DNA of 64,000 nt from JAVBJV01 sp031555315 (GTDB taxonomy: Bacteria > Pseudomonadota > Alphaproteobacteria > Acetobacterales > Acetobacteraceae): assembly GCA_031555315.1 (NCBI GenBank), contig JAVBUO010000036.1, positions 4,268-68,267 of the forward strand, in the 5' to 3' direction. The notes beneath the pieces are model-generated. The model was given only the letters and a program-made list of their open reading frames with translations, ran no database searches and was not told the DNA's origin. Below are positions 43,817-51,199 of this stretch, in pieces; the stretch's first letter is position 1; each line of letters starts with the position of its first letter. Position numbers and translations under genes: made by a program.

Positions 43817-45231
43817 GCCAGAATTTCCTTCCACCGCGCGACCTGTTCGCGTACCCGCGCAGGCGCCGTGCCGCCATAAGACAGACGCGAATTCACCGAC
43901 GCAAGCGGCGTCAGCACCGAAAACACGTCCTGGGTGATTTCTGCCTCGACGGCCTGCATTTCGGCAAGGCTCAACTGGCTGATATCGACGCCTTTCGCTT
44001 CCGCCTTCGCAACCAGTTGCCCGGTGACGTGATGCGCGGTGCGGAACGGCAGTTTCAGTGTACGCACCAGCCAGTCGGCCAGATCGGTGGCGGTGGAAAA
44101 CCCGGCCCCCGCCCATTCGGCCAGCCGTTCGACCTCGGGCACCATGTCGCGCACCATGCCTTCGGTGGCGGCCAGACACAGTTCCAGACTGTCGGCGGCG
44201 TCGAAGATCGGTTCCTTGTCTTCCTGCATGTCCTTGCCGTAAGTCAGCGGCAGACCTTTCAGCATGGTGATCAGCGCCACCCACGATCCGTTGATGCGTC
44301 CGGTCTTGCCGCGCACCAGTTCGGCGGCGTCCGGGTTGCGCTTCTGCGGCATGATCGAACTGCCGGTGGTATACGCGTCGCTCAGCCGGATGAAGCGCCA
44401 TGGCGCCGACATCCAGATGATGATCTCTTCCGCGAAGCGCGACAGATGCATCGCGGTGATCGCACACGCGTTCAGGAACTCGATCGCGTAATCGCGGTCC
44501 GACACCGCATCCAGCGAATTGGCCATCGGCCGGTCGAACCCTAGCGCCCCGGCGGTCATCGCGCGGTCGATCGGGAACGAGGTGCCGGCCAGCGCCGCCG
44601 CACCCAGCGGCGATTCGTTCATGCGCCTGCGGCAGTCGGCGAAGCGCGCGCGGTCGCGGGCCAGCATCTCGACATAGGCCAGCATATGGTGCCCGAAGGT
44701 CACCGGCTGGCCGATCTGCAGATGCGTGAAGCCCGGCATCACCGCATCGGCATGCCGTTCCGCCTGCGTCAGAAAGGCGCGCATGCAGGCGAGGATCAGC
44801 GTGTCCAGATGATCGATCGCATCGCGCACCCACAACCGCACGTCCAGCGCCACCTGATCGTTGCGTGAACGCGCGGTATGCAGACGCTTGCCGGCCTCGC
44901 CGATCGCCTCGGTCAGGCGGGCCTCGATGTTCATGTGGATGTCTTCCAACGCCGCCTCGAACGGGAATTCGCCCGCTTCGATGCGCGCCCCGATCGCCGC
45001 CAGCCCGTCCTCGATCTGCTTCAGATCGCCGGGCGAGATGATCCCCGCCTTGGCCAGCATCGCCGCATGGGCGAGCGAGCCCCTGATATCCTGGCGCCAC
45101 ATACGTTGATCGAAGCCGACCGAGGCGTTGATCGCCTGCATGATCGCCGACGGTCCGGCGGCGAAGCGCCCGCCCCACTGGATGTTGGCGGCTTTGGTCG
45201 ACTGCGGGCCATTTTCTGGCATATACTTCAA
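43813..45231 (-). CDS. argH: argininosuccinate lyase
   Basis: 472 aa. Last step of arginine synthesis: splits argininosuccinate to arginine and fumarate. GSSIMPQKRNPD is the fumarase-superfamily signature with the catalytic serine; TARSRNDQVALD and GFTHLQIGQPVTFG complete the active site. It begins MKYMPENG; the ATG at 45222 could also be used. The divergent tlpA-like gene starts only three bases away, so the promoter of each must lie in the other's coding region. Confidence 0.96.
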   Translation of the reverse strand: MKYMPENGPQSTKAANIQWGGRFAAGPSAIMQAINASVGFDQRMWRQDIRGSLAHAAMLAKAGIISPGDLKQIEDGLAAIGARIEAGEFPFEAALEDIHMNIEARLTEAIGEAGKRLHTARSRNDQVALDVRLWVRDAIDHLDTLILACMRAFLTQAERHADAVMPGFTHLQIGQPVTFGHHMLAYVEMLARDRARFADCRRRMNESPLGAAALAGTSFPIDRAMTAGALGFDRPMANSLDAVSDRDYAIEFLNACAITAMHLSRFAEEIIIWMSAPWRFIRLSDAYTTGSSIMPQKRNPDAAELVRGKTGRINGSWVALITMLKGLPLTYGKDMQEDKEPIFDAADSLELCLAATEGMVRDMVPEVERLAEWAGAGFSTATDLADWLVRTLKLPFRTAHHVTGQLVAKAEAKGVDISQLSLAEMQAVEAEITQDVFSVLTPLASVNSRLSYGGTAPARVREQVARWKEILA

Positions 45232-45234
45232 TCC

Positions 45235-45780
45235 ATGTCCTGGAAGATCGGCCGCCGGGCAGCCTTGGGGCTGACCCTAATCTCCCCCTTTGCGATGCGC
45301 AATTCGCAGGCGCAGAATTCGCCCGACCTGCCGCGTCTTGCGGTGCACGACACCCCGCAGCCGCTGCCCGAACTTTCGGTCCACGCCGCGGACGGAACGG
45401 CCAGGCCGCTGTCCGAATGGCACGGGCGCGGCGTGGTGCTGAATTTCTGGGCGACGTGGTGCGCGCCGTGCGTGAAGGAAATGCCGGCGCTCGACCGGCT
45501 GGCGCAGGCGCTTGCCGACGACGACTGCGTGGTGCTGCCGCTGTCGTCGGACCGCGGCGGGGCGCCGGTGGTGGAAAGGTTTTATACCGACCGCGGTATT
45601 GCCGGCCTGCCCGTACTGCTCGACCCGCGCGGCGCGATGGGGCGCGCGGCGAAGATCGCCGGCCTGCCGACCACGCTGCTGATCAACCGTGCCGGGCAGG
45701 AAGTCGCGCGCTCGTCGGGCGACGGCGCCTGGGACACCCCCGGCAACATCGCCTTCGTGCGCCGCCTGCTGACCGCCTGA
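45235..45780 (+). CDS. TlpA/ResA-type thiol-disulfide oxidoreductase
   Basis: 181 aa. Signal peptide (GRRAALGLTLISPFA) with a twin-arginine-like start, then a thioredoxin fold with active site WCAPC (Cys76, Cys79), LPLSSDRGG and the cis-proline LPTTLLI. Periplasmic reductase of the type that keeps cytochrome c or copper-site cysteines reduced. TATACT at 45222-45227, seven bases before the ATG, could be a -10 box giving a leaderless mRNA. Substrate is not evident. Confidence 0.88.
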   Translation: MSWKIGRRAALGLTLISPFAMRNSQAQNSPDLPRLAVHDTPQPLPELSVHAADGTARPLSEWHGRGVVLNFWATWCAPCVKEMPALDRLAQALADDDCVVLPLSSDRGGAPVVERFYTDRGIAGLPVLLDPRGAMGRAAKIAGLPTTLLINRAGQEVARSSGDGAWDTPGNIAFVRRLLTA

Positions 45781-45811
45781 ACCGCCGCTGAATATCATAT
45801 CCGGAAACGCA

Positions 45812-45843
45812 AACCGGGCCGCGGTATGCACCGCAGCCCGGTT
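45812..45843. terminator. bidirectional hairpin terminator
   Basis: AACCGGGC-C-GCGGT / ACCGC-A-GCCCGGTT with an ATGC loop: a 14-bp stem with one mismatch, between the convergent tlpA-like (stop 45780) and OmpA-like (stop 45884) genes. No long T-run on either side, so it may act as a bidirectional or processing hairpin. Confidence 0.6.
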
Positions 45844-45883
45844 GCATACCCGCCCCTTGTAAAGAGCGGGACCGTTCGTGCGA

Positions 45884-46399
45884 TCAATAGCCGCCGTAGA
45901 CCGCGACCACTTCGACGCGGCGGTTGACGGCGCTGCGCACGTTGTAGGTGTCGATCGGCTGCAGCGGACCGAAACCCTGCGGGCGCATACGCTGCGCGGG
46001 CACGCCGCGCTGCATCAGCGCTTCCATCACCGCGCCGGCGCGCATCATCGACAGGCCCATGTTGTAGCCCAGACGGCCCGACGCGTCGGTATGGCCGTTG
46101 ATCTCGAAGATGCTGGCGCTGCTCAGACGCGGATCGAGCAGCGCGATCGCCAGATTGTTCAGCAGGGCGTACGCATCGCCGGGGATCCGGTACGAGTTGT
46201 ACGCAAAGTTGATGGTCAGCATCACCGTGCGGTCCGGGCCGGTGACGACCGGCGTGGTATCGACGACCGGCGGCGGCGGTTCCTGACAGGCGGTCAGCAG
46301 ACCGGCGGTGGCGATCAGACCGAAGCCGGACAGCAGCGCACGGCGGCTGGAACGGCGTTCAGTGACGGACGATTTATTATCGACGGGGTGCAAGGGCAT
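45884..46399 (-). CDS. OmpA-family lipoprotein
   Basis: 171 aa. N-terminal basic stretch then signal with lipobox LTAC (Cys38), a short Pro-rich linker, and an OmpA/Pal-like peptidoglycan-binding domain: INFAYNSYRIP, NGHTDASG (Asp105), LSMMRAGAV (Arg120), the two residues that hold diaminopimelate. Outer-membrane lipoprotein tied to the cell wall. An AGGAG site lies 8 bases before the ATG inside the upstream gene, which it overlaps by 23 bases. Next to the Srf-like operon it may be its wall or outer-membrane anchor. Confidence 0.88.
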   Translation of the reverse strand: MPLHPVDNKSSVTERRSSRRALLSGFGLIATAGLLTACQEPPPPVVDTTPVVTGPDRTVMLTINFAYNSYRIPGDAYALLNNLAIALLDPRLSSASIFEINGHTDASGRLGYNMGLSMMRAGAVMEALMQRGVPAQRMRPQGFGPLQPIDTYNVRSAVNRRVEVVAVYGGY

Positions 46400-46826
46400 T
46401 AACTAACTCCTGAGCGGATGGGGTGCGGCCACGCAGATCGGTGCGCTGGCCACGCGGGCTGCGCAAACCAAGCCGGGCGGCCAGTTGCTGTGAATTCGGC
46501 GGAACCTGATCGCGCATATTGCGCAGTTCAGGCGGCAAGCGCTGGTCGCCAGCGGCGGCCACGCGCGGATCTTCCCCGGGCTGCGCGCCAGACGGTGCCC
46601 CAGGCGGCGTAATCGGTTGCGTCGGAACGGCGGGGCGCGCGGTGCCGCCGCCCTGCGGCGGCATGGTGATGCCGCCCGGCTTTGCCGCCGACGGGTCGTA
46701 CCCCTGGGCGGACGCCGTCTGTACCGTTGCGGCAACGGCAACCGCCGCAATGGCGGCAACCGCCGCTTTCCGCGATCCGGATATGGTTTCTTCAGTATCT
46801 GTAATCGGCGTCATAGGTGCGGTCAT
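46377..46826 (-). CDS. secreted proline-rich protein of unknown function
   Basis: 149 aa. Long N-terminal extension then a signal peptide (AAVAAIAAVAVAATVQTASA before QGY), followed by a Pro/Gly-rich region and a short helical end (RNMRDQVPPNSQQLAARLGLRSPRG). No family recognised. A strong ribosome site, AGGAGGTGA, stands right before the ATG. It overlaps the OmpA-like gene, so the two are made together, probably as periplasmic partners. Divergent from the Srf-like operon. Confidence 0.7.
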   Translation of the reverse strand: MTAPMTPITDTEETISGSRKAAVAAIAAVAVAATVQTASAQGYDPSAAKPGGITMPPQGGGTARPAVPTQPITPPGAPSGAQPGEDPRVAAAGDQRLPPELRNMRDQVPPNSQQLAARLGLRSPRGQRTDLRGRTPSAQELVNALAPRR

Positions 46827-47480
46827 GTCACCTCCTGAAAATGAGCGTTAGGCACGGTCCATATAGCGCGAAACCTGTAGGGAAATTAAACAAAAGTTAC
46901 TTCCCATGAAATTTCCTGGCAGATCTCCTTGGTTCTAATATCTAAATGCGCGCATCATTCTCTTATTGATACGCATTGCAGGATGTTATCCACGTTTCGG
47001 GGGCTTGTAAATCGTCCATTTACAAAAAATGTAGTTTATGTAATTTATCTTCCCATATTCAATGCCTGCCCTTTTCCACACCGTATGAAACACGACATAT
47101 GAACCGTCAGCTTTCCAGCCAATACATGATAAAACACCAGCGTTTTCATACGCGCACTCATTCCCGGAAGCGCACGCTCCTCTGGTGCGCCACTGTCCTG
47201 GCGGCCGTCGTCACACAGCAGAACATTCGCCGATCCGGCCTGCCCGGACTGCGCGTTTTATCCTGTTTCACAAGGGACTCAGGCAACACGACCTCGAACA
47301 TGACCCATATTTGGAATTTTTTTAATCCAATGCCCAGTGCCCGCCTCGCCCGGCTTGCCTTGCGCCGCATAAAACCGGCCTGACTGGCTGGATTTTACGC
47401 CCCCGCCGCGTCATCCTGTTGTACCGCTTGTTGTACCGCGTCATTCTGGTTCCATCTTTTGTCACAGTAGCATCGCACCC
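46827..47480. other. AT-rich divergent regulatory region of the Srf-like locus
   Basis: A 654-base gap without a supported gene, distinctly AT-richer than its surroundings. It separates the OmpA-like operon from the 16-kb operon, so both promoters should lie here. Inside are a perfect inverted repeat at 47005-47025, a pair of direct repeats at 47408-47448 and runs of A and T. An open plus-strand frame (46976-47383) lacks a ribosome site and protein-like composition, and I do not call it. Confidence 0.5.
47005..47025. promoter_or_regulatory. inverted repeat, candidate operator
   Basis: TTGTAAAT-CGTCC-ATTTACAA: an 8-bp perfect inverted repeat with a 5-base spacer, 21 bp in all, in the divergent gap. 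The size and symmetry fit a dimeric repressor or activator site that could control both transcripts. No regulator gene is nearby. Confidence 0.4.
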
Positions 47481-48650
47481 ATGACAACGCCCCTGACAGC
47501 TCCCCCCACTTCCAGCACGTGGCGCTTTGCACGCTGGGTTCTGCCTTTCAGCATCCTGGTCGCAGCCGCCTTTCTGGCACTGGGGCTGTGGCTCGGGGCG
47601 CAGATTATTCGTGCTCAGGTTGAAAATCGTCCGGCACCGATCGCCACGATCTTCGAAAACAGCGCCGAGATCCGCCAGCAGTTGGAACAGCAGCAGCAGC
47701 AGAACCAGGCGCTGGAACTGCGCATCAACGAAGCGCGGCGCGCCTTGCAGCAGACCAACATCTGCGCCGCCGACCCGGCGCAGATGCCGCAACTGGGGCC
47801 CGATCGCGCCGCTCCCGTTCCACCCGCCGCCCTGCCGCCGCCGGCCCAGGGGCAGGCGACGTTCCAGGGCAATTTCGCCGAACTGCTGGATCAGGGCGTG
47901 GTGCTGGTTCTGGTGCGCGGCCAGCGCGGCACCGGCTCGGGCACCGGGTTCTTCATCACCCGCGATCTGATCGTCACCAACCGTCACGTGATCGAATCGG
48001 GCGGCGAGGTGACCGTCGCCAGCCGCGCGCTGGGCAGAATCCTGCCCGCCCAGATCGTCGGGCAGACGCCGAATTCGCGCGTCGGTAACCCCGATTTCGC
48101 GCTGCTGCGCGTGCCGGCGCAGAACATCCAGCCACTGGCCCTCAGCACCCGCGCCGAACGGCTGGAACAGGTGGTCGCGGTGGGCTTCCCGGCCCTGATC
48201 TCGTCCAGCGATTCGTCGTACCGTGCCCTGATCGAAGGCGACACCTCGGGTCTGGCGCAACTGCAGCCGGTACTGTCCGATGGCCGCATTCAGGCGGTAC
48301 AGAACTTTCCGTCCGGCCTGAAAGGACTGCCGCACAGCGCACAGATCTCGCCCGGCTCGTCGGGCGGGCCGCTGGTCGACGTCTGCGGCCGGGTGATCGG
48401 CGTGAACACCTTCGGCCGTTCTTCCGAACAGATGCCGATCACCGTCAGCTATGCGCAAAAAGCCGACAGCCTGCAGGAATTTCTGCGGGCCAACAACGCC
48501 ACGGCCGCGATGCTGAACGAGGCCTGCGCACCGGCGGCAAGGCCCGCCGCGCCGGCATCCGGAACGCCGGCACCAGCAGCGCCGGCAGCACCCGCATCCG
48601 GGGCAACGCCCGAAACCGCGCCCGCAACCCCTCCCTCCAGCACCCGGTGA
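47481..48650 (+). CDS. membrane-anchored trypsin-like serine protease
   Basis: 389 aa. One membrane segment (about residues 20-43), a short coiled coil rich in Gln (QQLEQQQQQNQALELRI) ending in a cysteine, a Pro-rich linker, then an S1-type protease domain with His169 (TNRHVI), Asp205 (NPDFALL) and Ser294 (SPGSSGGP), all intact. An Ala/Pro-rich tail closes it. It should cut proteins in the periplasm. First gene of the plus-strand operon, six bases before the next. The anchor, coiled coil and linker resemble those of the next two proteins. Confidence 0.88.
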   Translation: MTTPLTAPPTSSTWRFARWVLPFSILVAAAFLALGLWLGAQIIRAQVENRPAPIATIFENSAEIRQQLEQQQQQNQALELRINEARRALQQTNICAADPAQMPQLGPDRAAPVPPAALPPPAQGQATFQGNFAELLDQGVVLVLVRGQRGTGSGTGFFITRDLIVTNRHVIESGGEVTVASRALGRILPAQIVGQTPNSRVGNPDFALLRVPAQNIQPLALSTRAERLEQVVAVGFPALISSSDSSYRALIEGDTSGLAQLQPVLSDGRIQAVQNFPSGLKGLPHSAQISPGSSGGPLVDVCGRVIGVNTFGRSSEQMPITVSYAQKADSLQEFLRANNATAAMLNEACAPAARPAAPASGTPAPAAPAAPASGATPETAPATPPSSTR

Positions 48651-48656
48651 CATCCC

Positions 48657-49904
48657 GTGGCCACGCATCGCATCACCACCACCCGTAACGCCGAACTGCA
48701 AGCATTCGGCACGGGCGGCATGATCGCCACGGATGCATGGGCGGCACTGTCGTCCCTGCTGGAACGTGATCTGTCCCCCGCCCACGCCGCCTTGCTGGCG
48801 GAACCGCACCCGGGCAACGGCATCGTTGACTGGTACACCAAAGGCACCGTCGCGCCCGTCCGTCTGGCCGACGCCCCCGCCGATGTCCGCGCCGCCGCCG
48901 AGGCAACGCTCGCCAAACTGACCAACGACATCCACGCCCTGGCCGAGAAGCTGGAAAAACAGGGCGATCAGTCGTCGCGCTTTCTCGGCGCGCTGCTGCG
49001 CGACGCGATAAAAGTTCCGGAACCCGCTGAAAACTACGTCTACGTGGCAGGCAGCCAGCCGGTGCTGGCCGCCTGGGCGCATACGCAAACCACGCCCGGC
49101 AGCGTGCCGGTGGAACTGCGCGGCTTCCGTGCCGCGCCGGATCTGCCGATGCCGATCCTGCCGCCGCCGTCACCACCGGGCCAGGGCGGCCCCGGCATCG
49201 TGCTGTGGCTGCTGGCGCTGCTGGCGGCATTGCTGCTGCTCGGCGCCGCCCTGTTCCTGCTCTGGCGCGATCCGTTCAACTGGCTGCAAGCGTCCTTCCC
49301 GCAGCAGGTCTGCGAAGTGCAGCGCACCGCGCTGGACCCGATCAACGAACTGCGCGAGGAGGCCGACCGCGAAGGCCGGTTGCGACTGGAACTGGCGGAA
49401 CTGCTCGACGATGCGGCAGCACGCCGCGCCGCCTGCCCGCCGCCTCCTCCCCCACCGCCGCCGCCGGAGCCGCCTCCACCGCCGCCTCCGCCGCCGCCGC
49501 CCAACAACGACGCAGATATTGTGAGAGAACGCGGCGGACAGACCGGCAGGCTGCAGATCATCCTGGCCTGGGACGATCGCACCGACCTGGACCTGCACGT
49601 GATCTGCCCGAACGGTCAACGCATCCACTGGAATCGCCGCAGCACCTGCGGCGGCGTCCTCGACGTCGATGCCAACGCCCGCGGTACGGCGTTGATCGAC
49701 CGGCCGGTAGAGAACATCCGCTGGGCTAACCCGGCATCCGGCACCTACCGGATCGAGGTGCACAACTATGAAGCGCGCACCCCGGGCCAGCGTCCGTCCC
49801 CGTTCCGTCTGACCATCCGCCAGGAAGGCCAGCCCGACCGCGTCATCACCGGAACGTCGCCGAAGAACAGCCAGGCGCGTATCACCGAGGTGGTTGTACC
49901 ATGA
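48657..49904 (+). CDS. SrfA-like anchored protein with DUF2135/YfaP-like domain
   Basis: 415 aa from GTG. The N-terminal cytoplasmic domain (residues 1-150: LSPAHAALL, WYTKGTVAPV, GSQPVLAAWAHT) is shared with the next gene. A membrane segment spans about 180-203, then a coiled coil ending in Cys, a run of prolines, and a beta-sandwich from about 295 (LAWDDRTDLDLHVICPNG, GGVLDVDANA, SGTYRIEVHNYE) like the DUF2135/YfaP family. The position beside srfB/srfC suggests an SrfA-type role, but sequence evidence for that name is indirect. Overlaps the next gene by four bases. Confidence 0.75.
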   Translation: MATHRITTTRNAELQAFGTGGMIATDAWAALSSLLERDLSPAHAALLAEPHPGNGIVDWYTKGTVAPVRLADAPADVRAAAEATLAKLTNDIHALAEKLEKQGDQSSRFLGALLRDAIKVPEPAENYVYVAGSQPVLAAWAHTQTTPGSVPVELRGFRAAPDLPMPILPPPSPPGQGGPGIVLWLLALLAALLLLGAALFLLWRDPFNWLQASFPQQVCEVQRTALDPINELREEADREGRLRLELAELLDDAAARRAACPPPPPPPPPPEPPPPPPPPPPPNNDADIVRERGGQTGRLQIILAWDDRTDLDLHVICPNGQRIHWNRRSTCGGVLDVDANARGTALIDRPVENIRWANPASGTYRIEVHNYEARTPGQRPSPFRLTIRQEGQPDRVITGTSPKNSQARITEVVVP

Positions 49905-51118
49905 GCAACGCCATGAACCAGTTGCCGATCAGTCTCGGCCAGCCGCAACGCCAGGCCGCTCTGCAGAAGCTGCTGCCCGACACCCGCGACACCGCCGCCT
50001 GGCACGCCGCGCTGACGGCGGAGATCGGCCAGCATCTGTCGCCGGCCCATGCGGGCATCCTGGGGACCCCCGTCACCGAAGGCGAGAAGATCGGCTGGCG
50101 CGCGCCCGGCCAACGGATCAAAGGGTTTTCCACCCTGAGCGGGCAGGACCGCGATGCGTTAAAGGCCGCGATCATGTCGATCCTGTCCGATATCCGCCGT
50201 CTGGGGGAATCGGGCGCCGCCCCCACGGTCGCGCAGGCCTGGCCGGCGCTGCGGGAAATCCCGACGATCGATTCCATCTACGCGGTCGACGGCCGGCCCG
50301 TGCTGGCCGCCTGGGGCCATGCCGCCGCCGGCGCCGCGCGGCCCGCCGGGCTGCTGGCGTCGCTGGACGACGGCATCGCCTGGCAGCCGCCCGGCAAGGG
50401 CCCGGCCGGCACCTGGATCGCCGCGTTCCTGACCATGGGTGTTCTGGGCGCCGCCGCCGGACTGCTGGCACCGCTGCTGGCGCCGCAGACGGTCGTCTCG
50501 GCGGCCGGGGCCGTCGGCATAGCGCTGCTGCCGCCGCCCCAGCAATGCCGGGTCACCCCTGAAGACCAGGATCTGCTCAACCGGGTCAACGCGGCGGATA
50601 CGCGCCAGAAGATCCTGCAAAGCCAGCTTGCCCAGCTGACCGAGGAAATCGCCCGCCGGCGCCTGCAATGCCCACCCCCGGGCCCCGCGCCGGCGCCGCC
50701 GGCCCAGACCCCGCAGCGGCGCAGCGAACTGCCGCCACCCGCGCCGCCCGCCCAGCAGGCGGAGAACCCGCCGCAACCGCCGGCGCCACAGGTCGCCGAA
50801 CGCACCGACCGGCCGGGTCATTTCGGTTTCCGCTGGAACCAGCGCGACAATGGAACCATTCTGTGCGTCTATCAGGGCAGCCCGGCCGCAAGAAGCGGTG
50901 TGCGGCGCGGCGACATTGTGCAGACGCTGGATGGAAAACCGTATGCGCAGGTGCCGGCCCGGACCTTCACCATTACGGTCTCCGGGCGGCCGATGCGGAT
51001 CGAATCCCGTGCCCATCAGGGCCAGGTCGTGAAGCTCGGCATTCTGCGCGGAAGACAGCGGCTGGAAGTGACCGTGCAGGCGCAGGGACAGGAACTGTTC
51101 CGCACCCGTTGCGTATGA
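49901..51118 (+). CDS. SrfA-like anchored protein with C-terminal PDZ domain
   Basis: 405 aa, paralogue of the preceding protein in its first half: LSPAHAGIL, GWRAPGQRIKG, DGRPVLAAWGHA, then membrane segments near 168-212, a coiled coil ending in LQCPPP and a Pro/Ala linker. The C-terminal 100 residues are a PDZ-like domain (FGFRWNQRDNG, GSPAARSGVRRGDIVQTLDGKPY). PDZ domains bind C-terminal tails, so it may present substrates to the protease encoded upstream. An 81-base gap follows, the largest in the operon. Confidence 0.75.
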   Translation: MSNAMNQLPISLGQPQRQAALQKLLPDTRDTAAWHAALTAEIGQHLSPAHAGILGTPVTEGEKIGWRAPGQRIKGFSTLSGQDRDALKAAIMSILSDIRRLGESGAAPTVAQAWPALREIPTIDSIYAVDGRPVLAAWGHAAAGAARPAGLLASLDDGIAWQPPGKGPAGTWIAAFLTMGVLGAAAGLLAPLLAPQTVVSAAGAVGIALLPPPQQCRVTPEDQDLLNRVNAADTRQKILQSQLAQLTEEIARRRLQCPPPGPAPAPPAQTPQRRSELPPPAPPAQQAENPPQPPAPQVAERTDRPGHFGFRWNQRDNGTILCVYQGSPAARSGVRRGDIVQTLDGKPYAQVPARTFTITVSGRPMRIESRAHQGQVVKLGILRGRQRLEVTVQAQGQELFRTRCV

Positions 51119-51199
51119 CGGTCGCGCGCAGATGTTCCCGTATGCACTTCCCACCGATGAAACCATTGTTTTCTCCCCGGTTTTGTTCAATCTAGACCC

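Noticed and set aside
46976..47383. 135-codon plus-strand frame in the divergent Srf-locus gap
   Set aside because: No ribosome site, mixed low-quality composition and no family; the region is better explained as regulatory.
49434..49504. CCG/CCT-rich tract that looks like a simple repeat
   Set aside because: It encodes the poly-proline linker of an anchored protein in frame and is not a separate repeat element.
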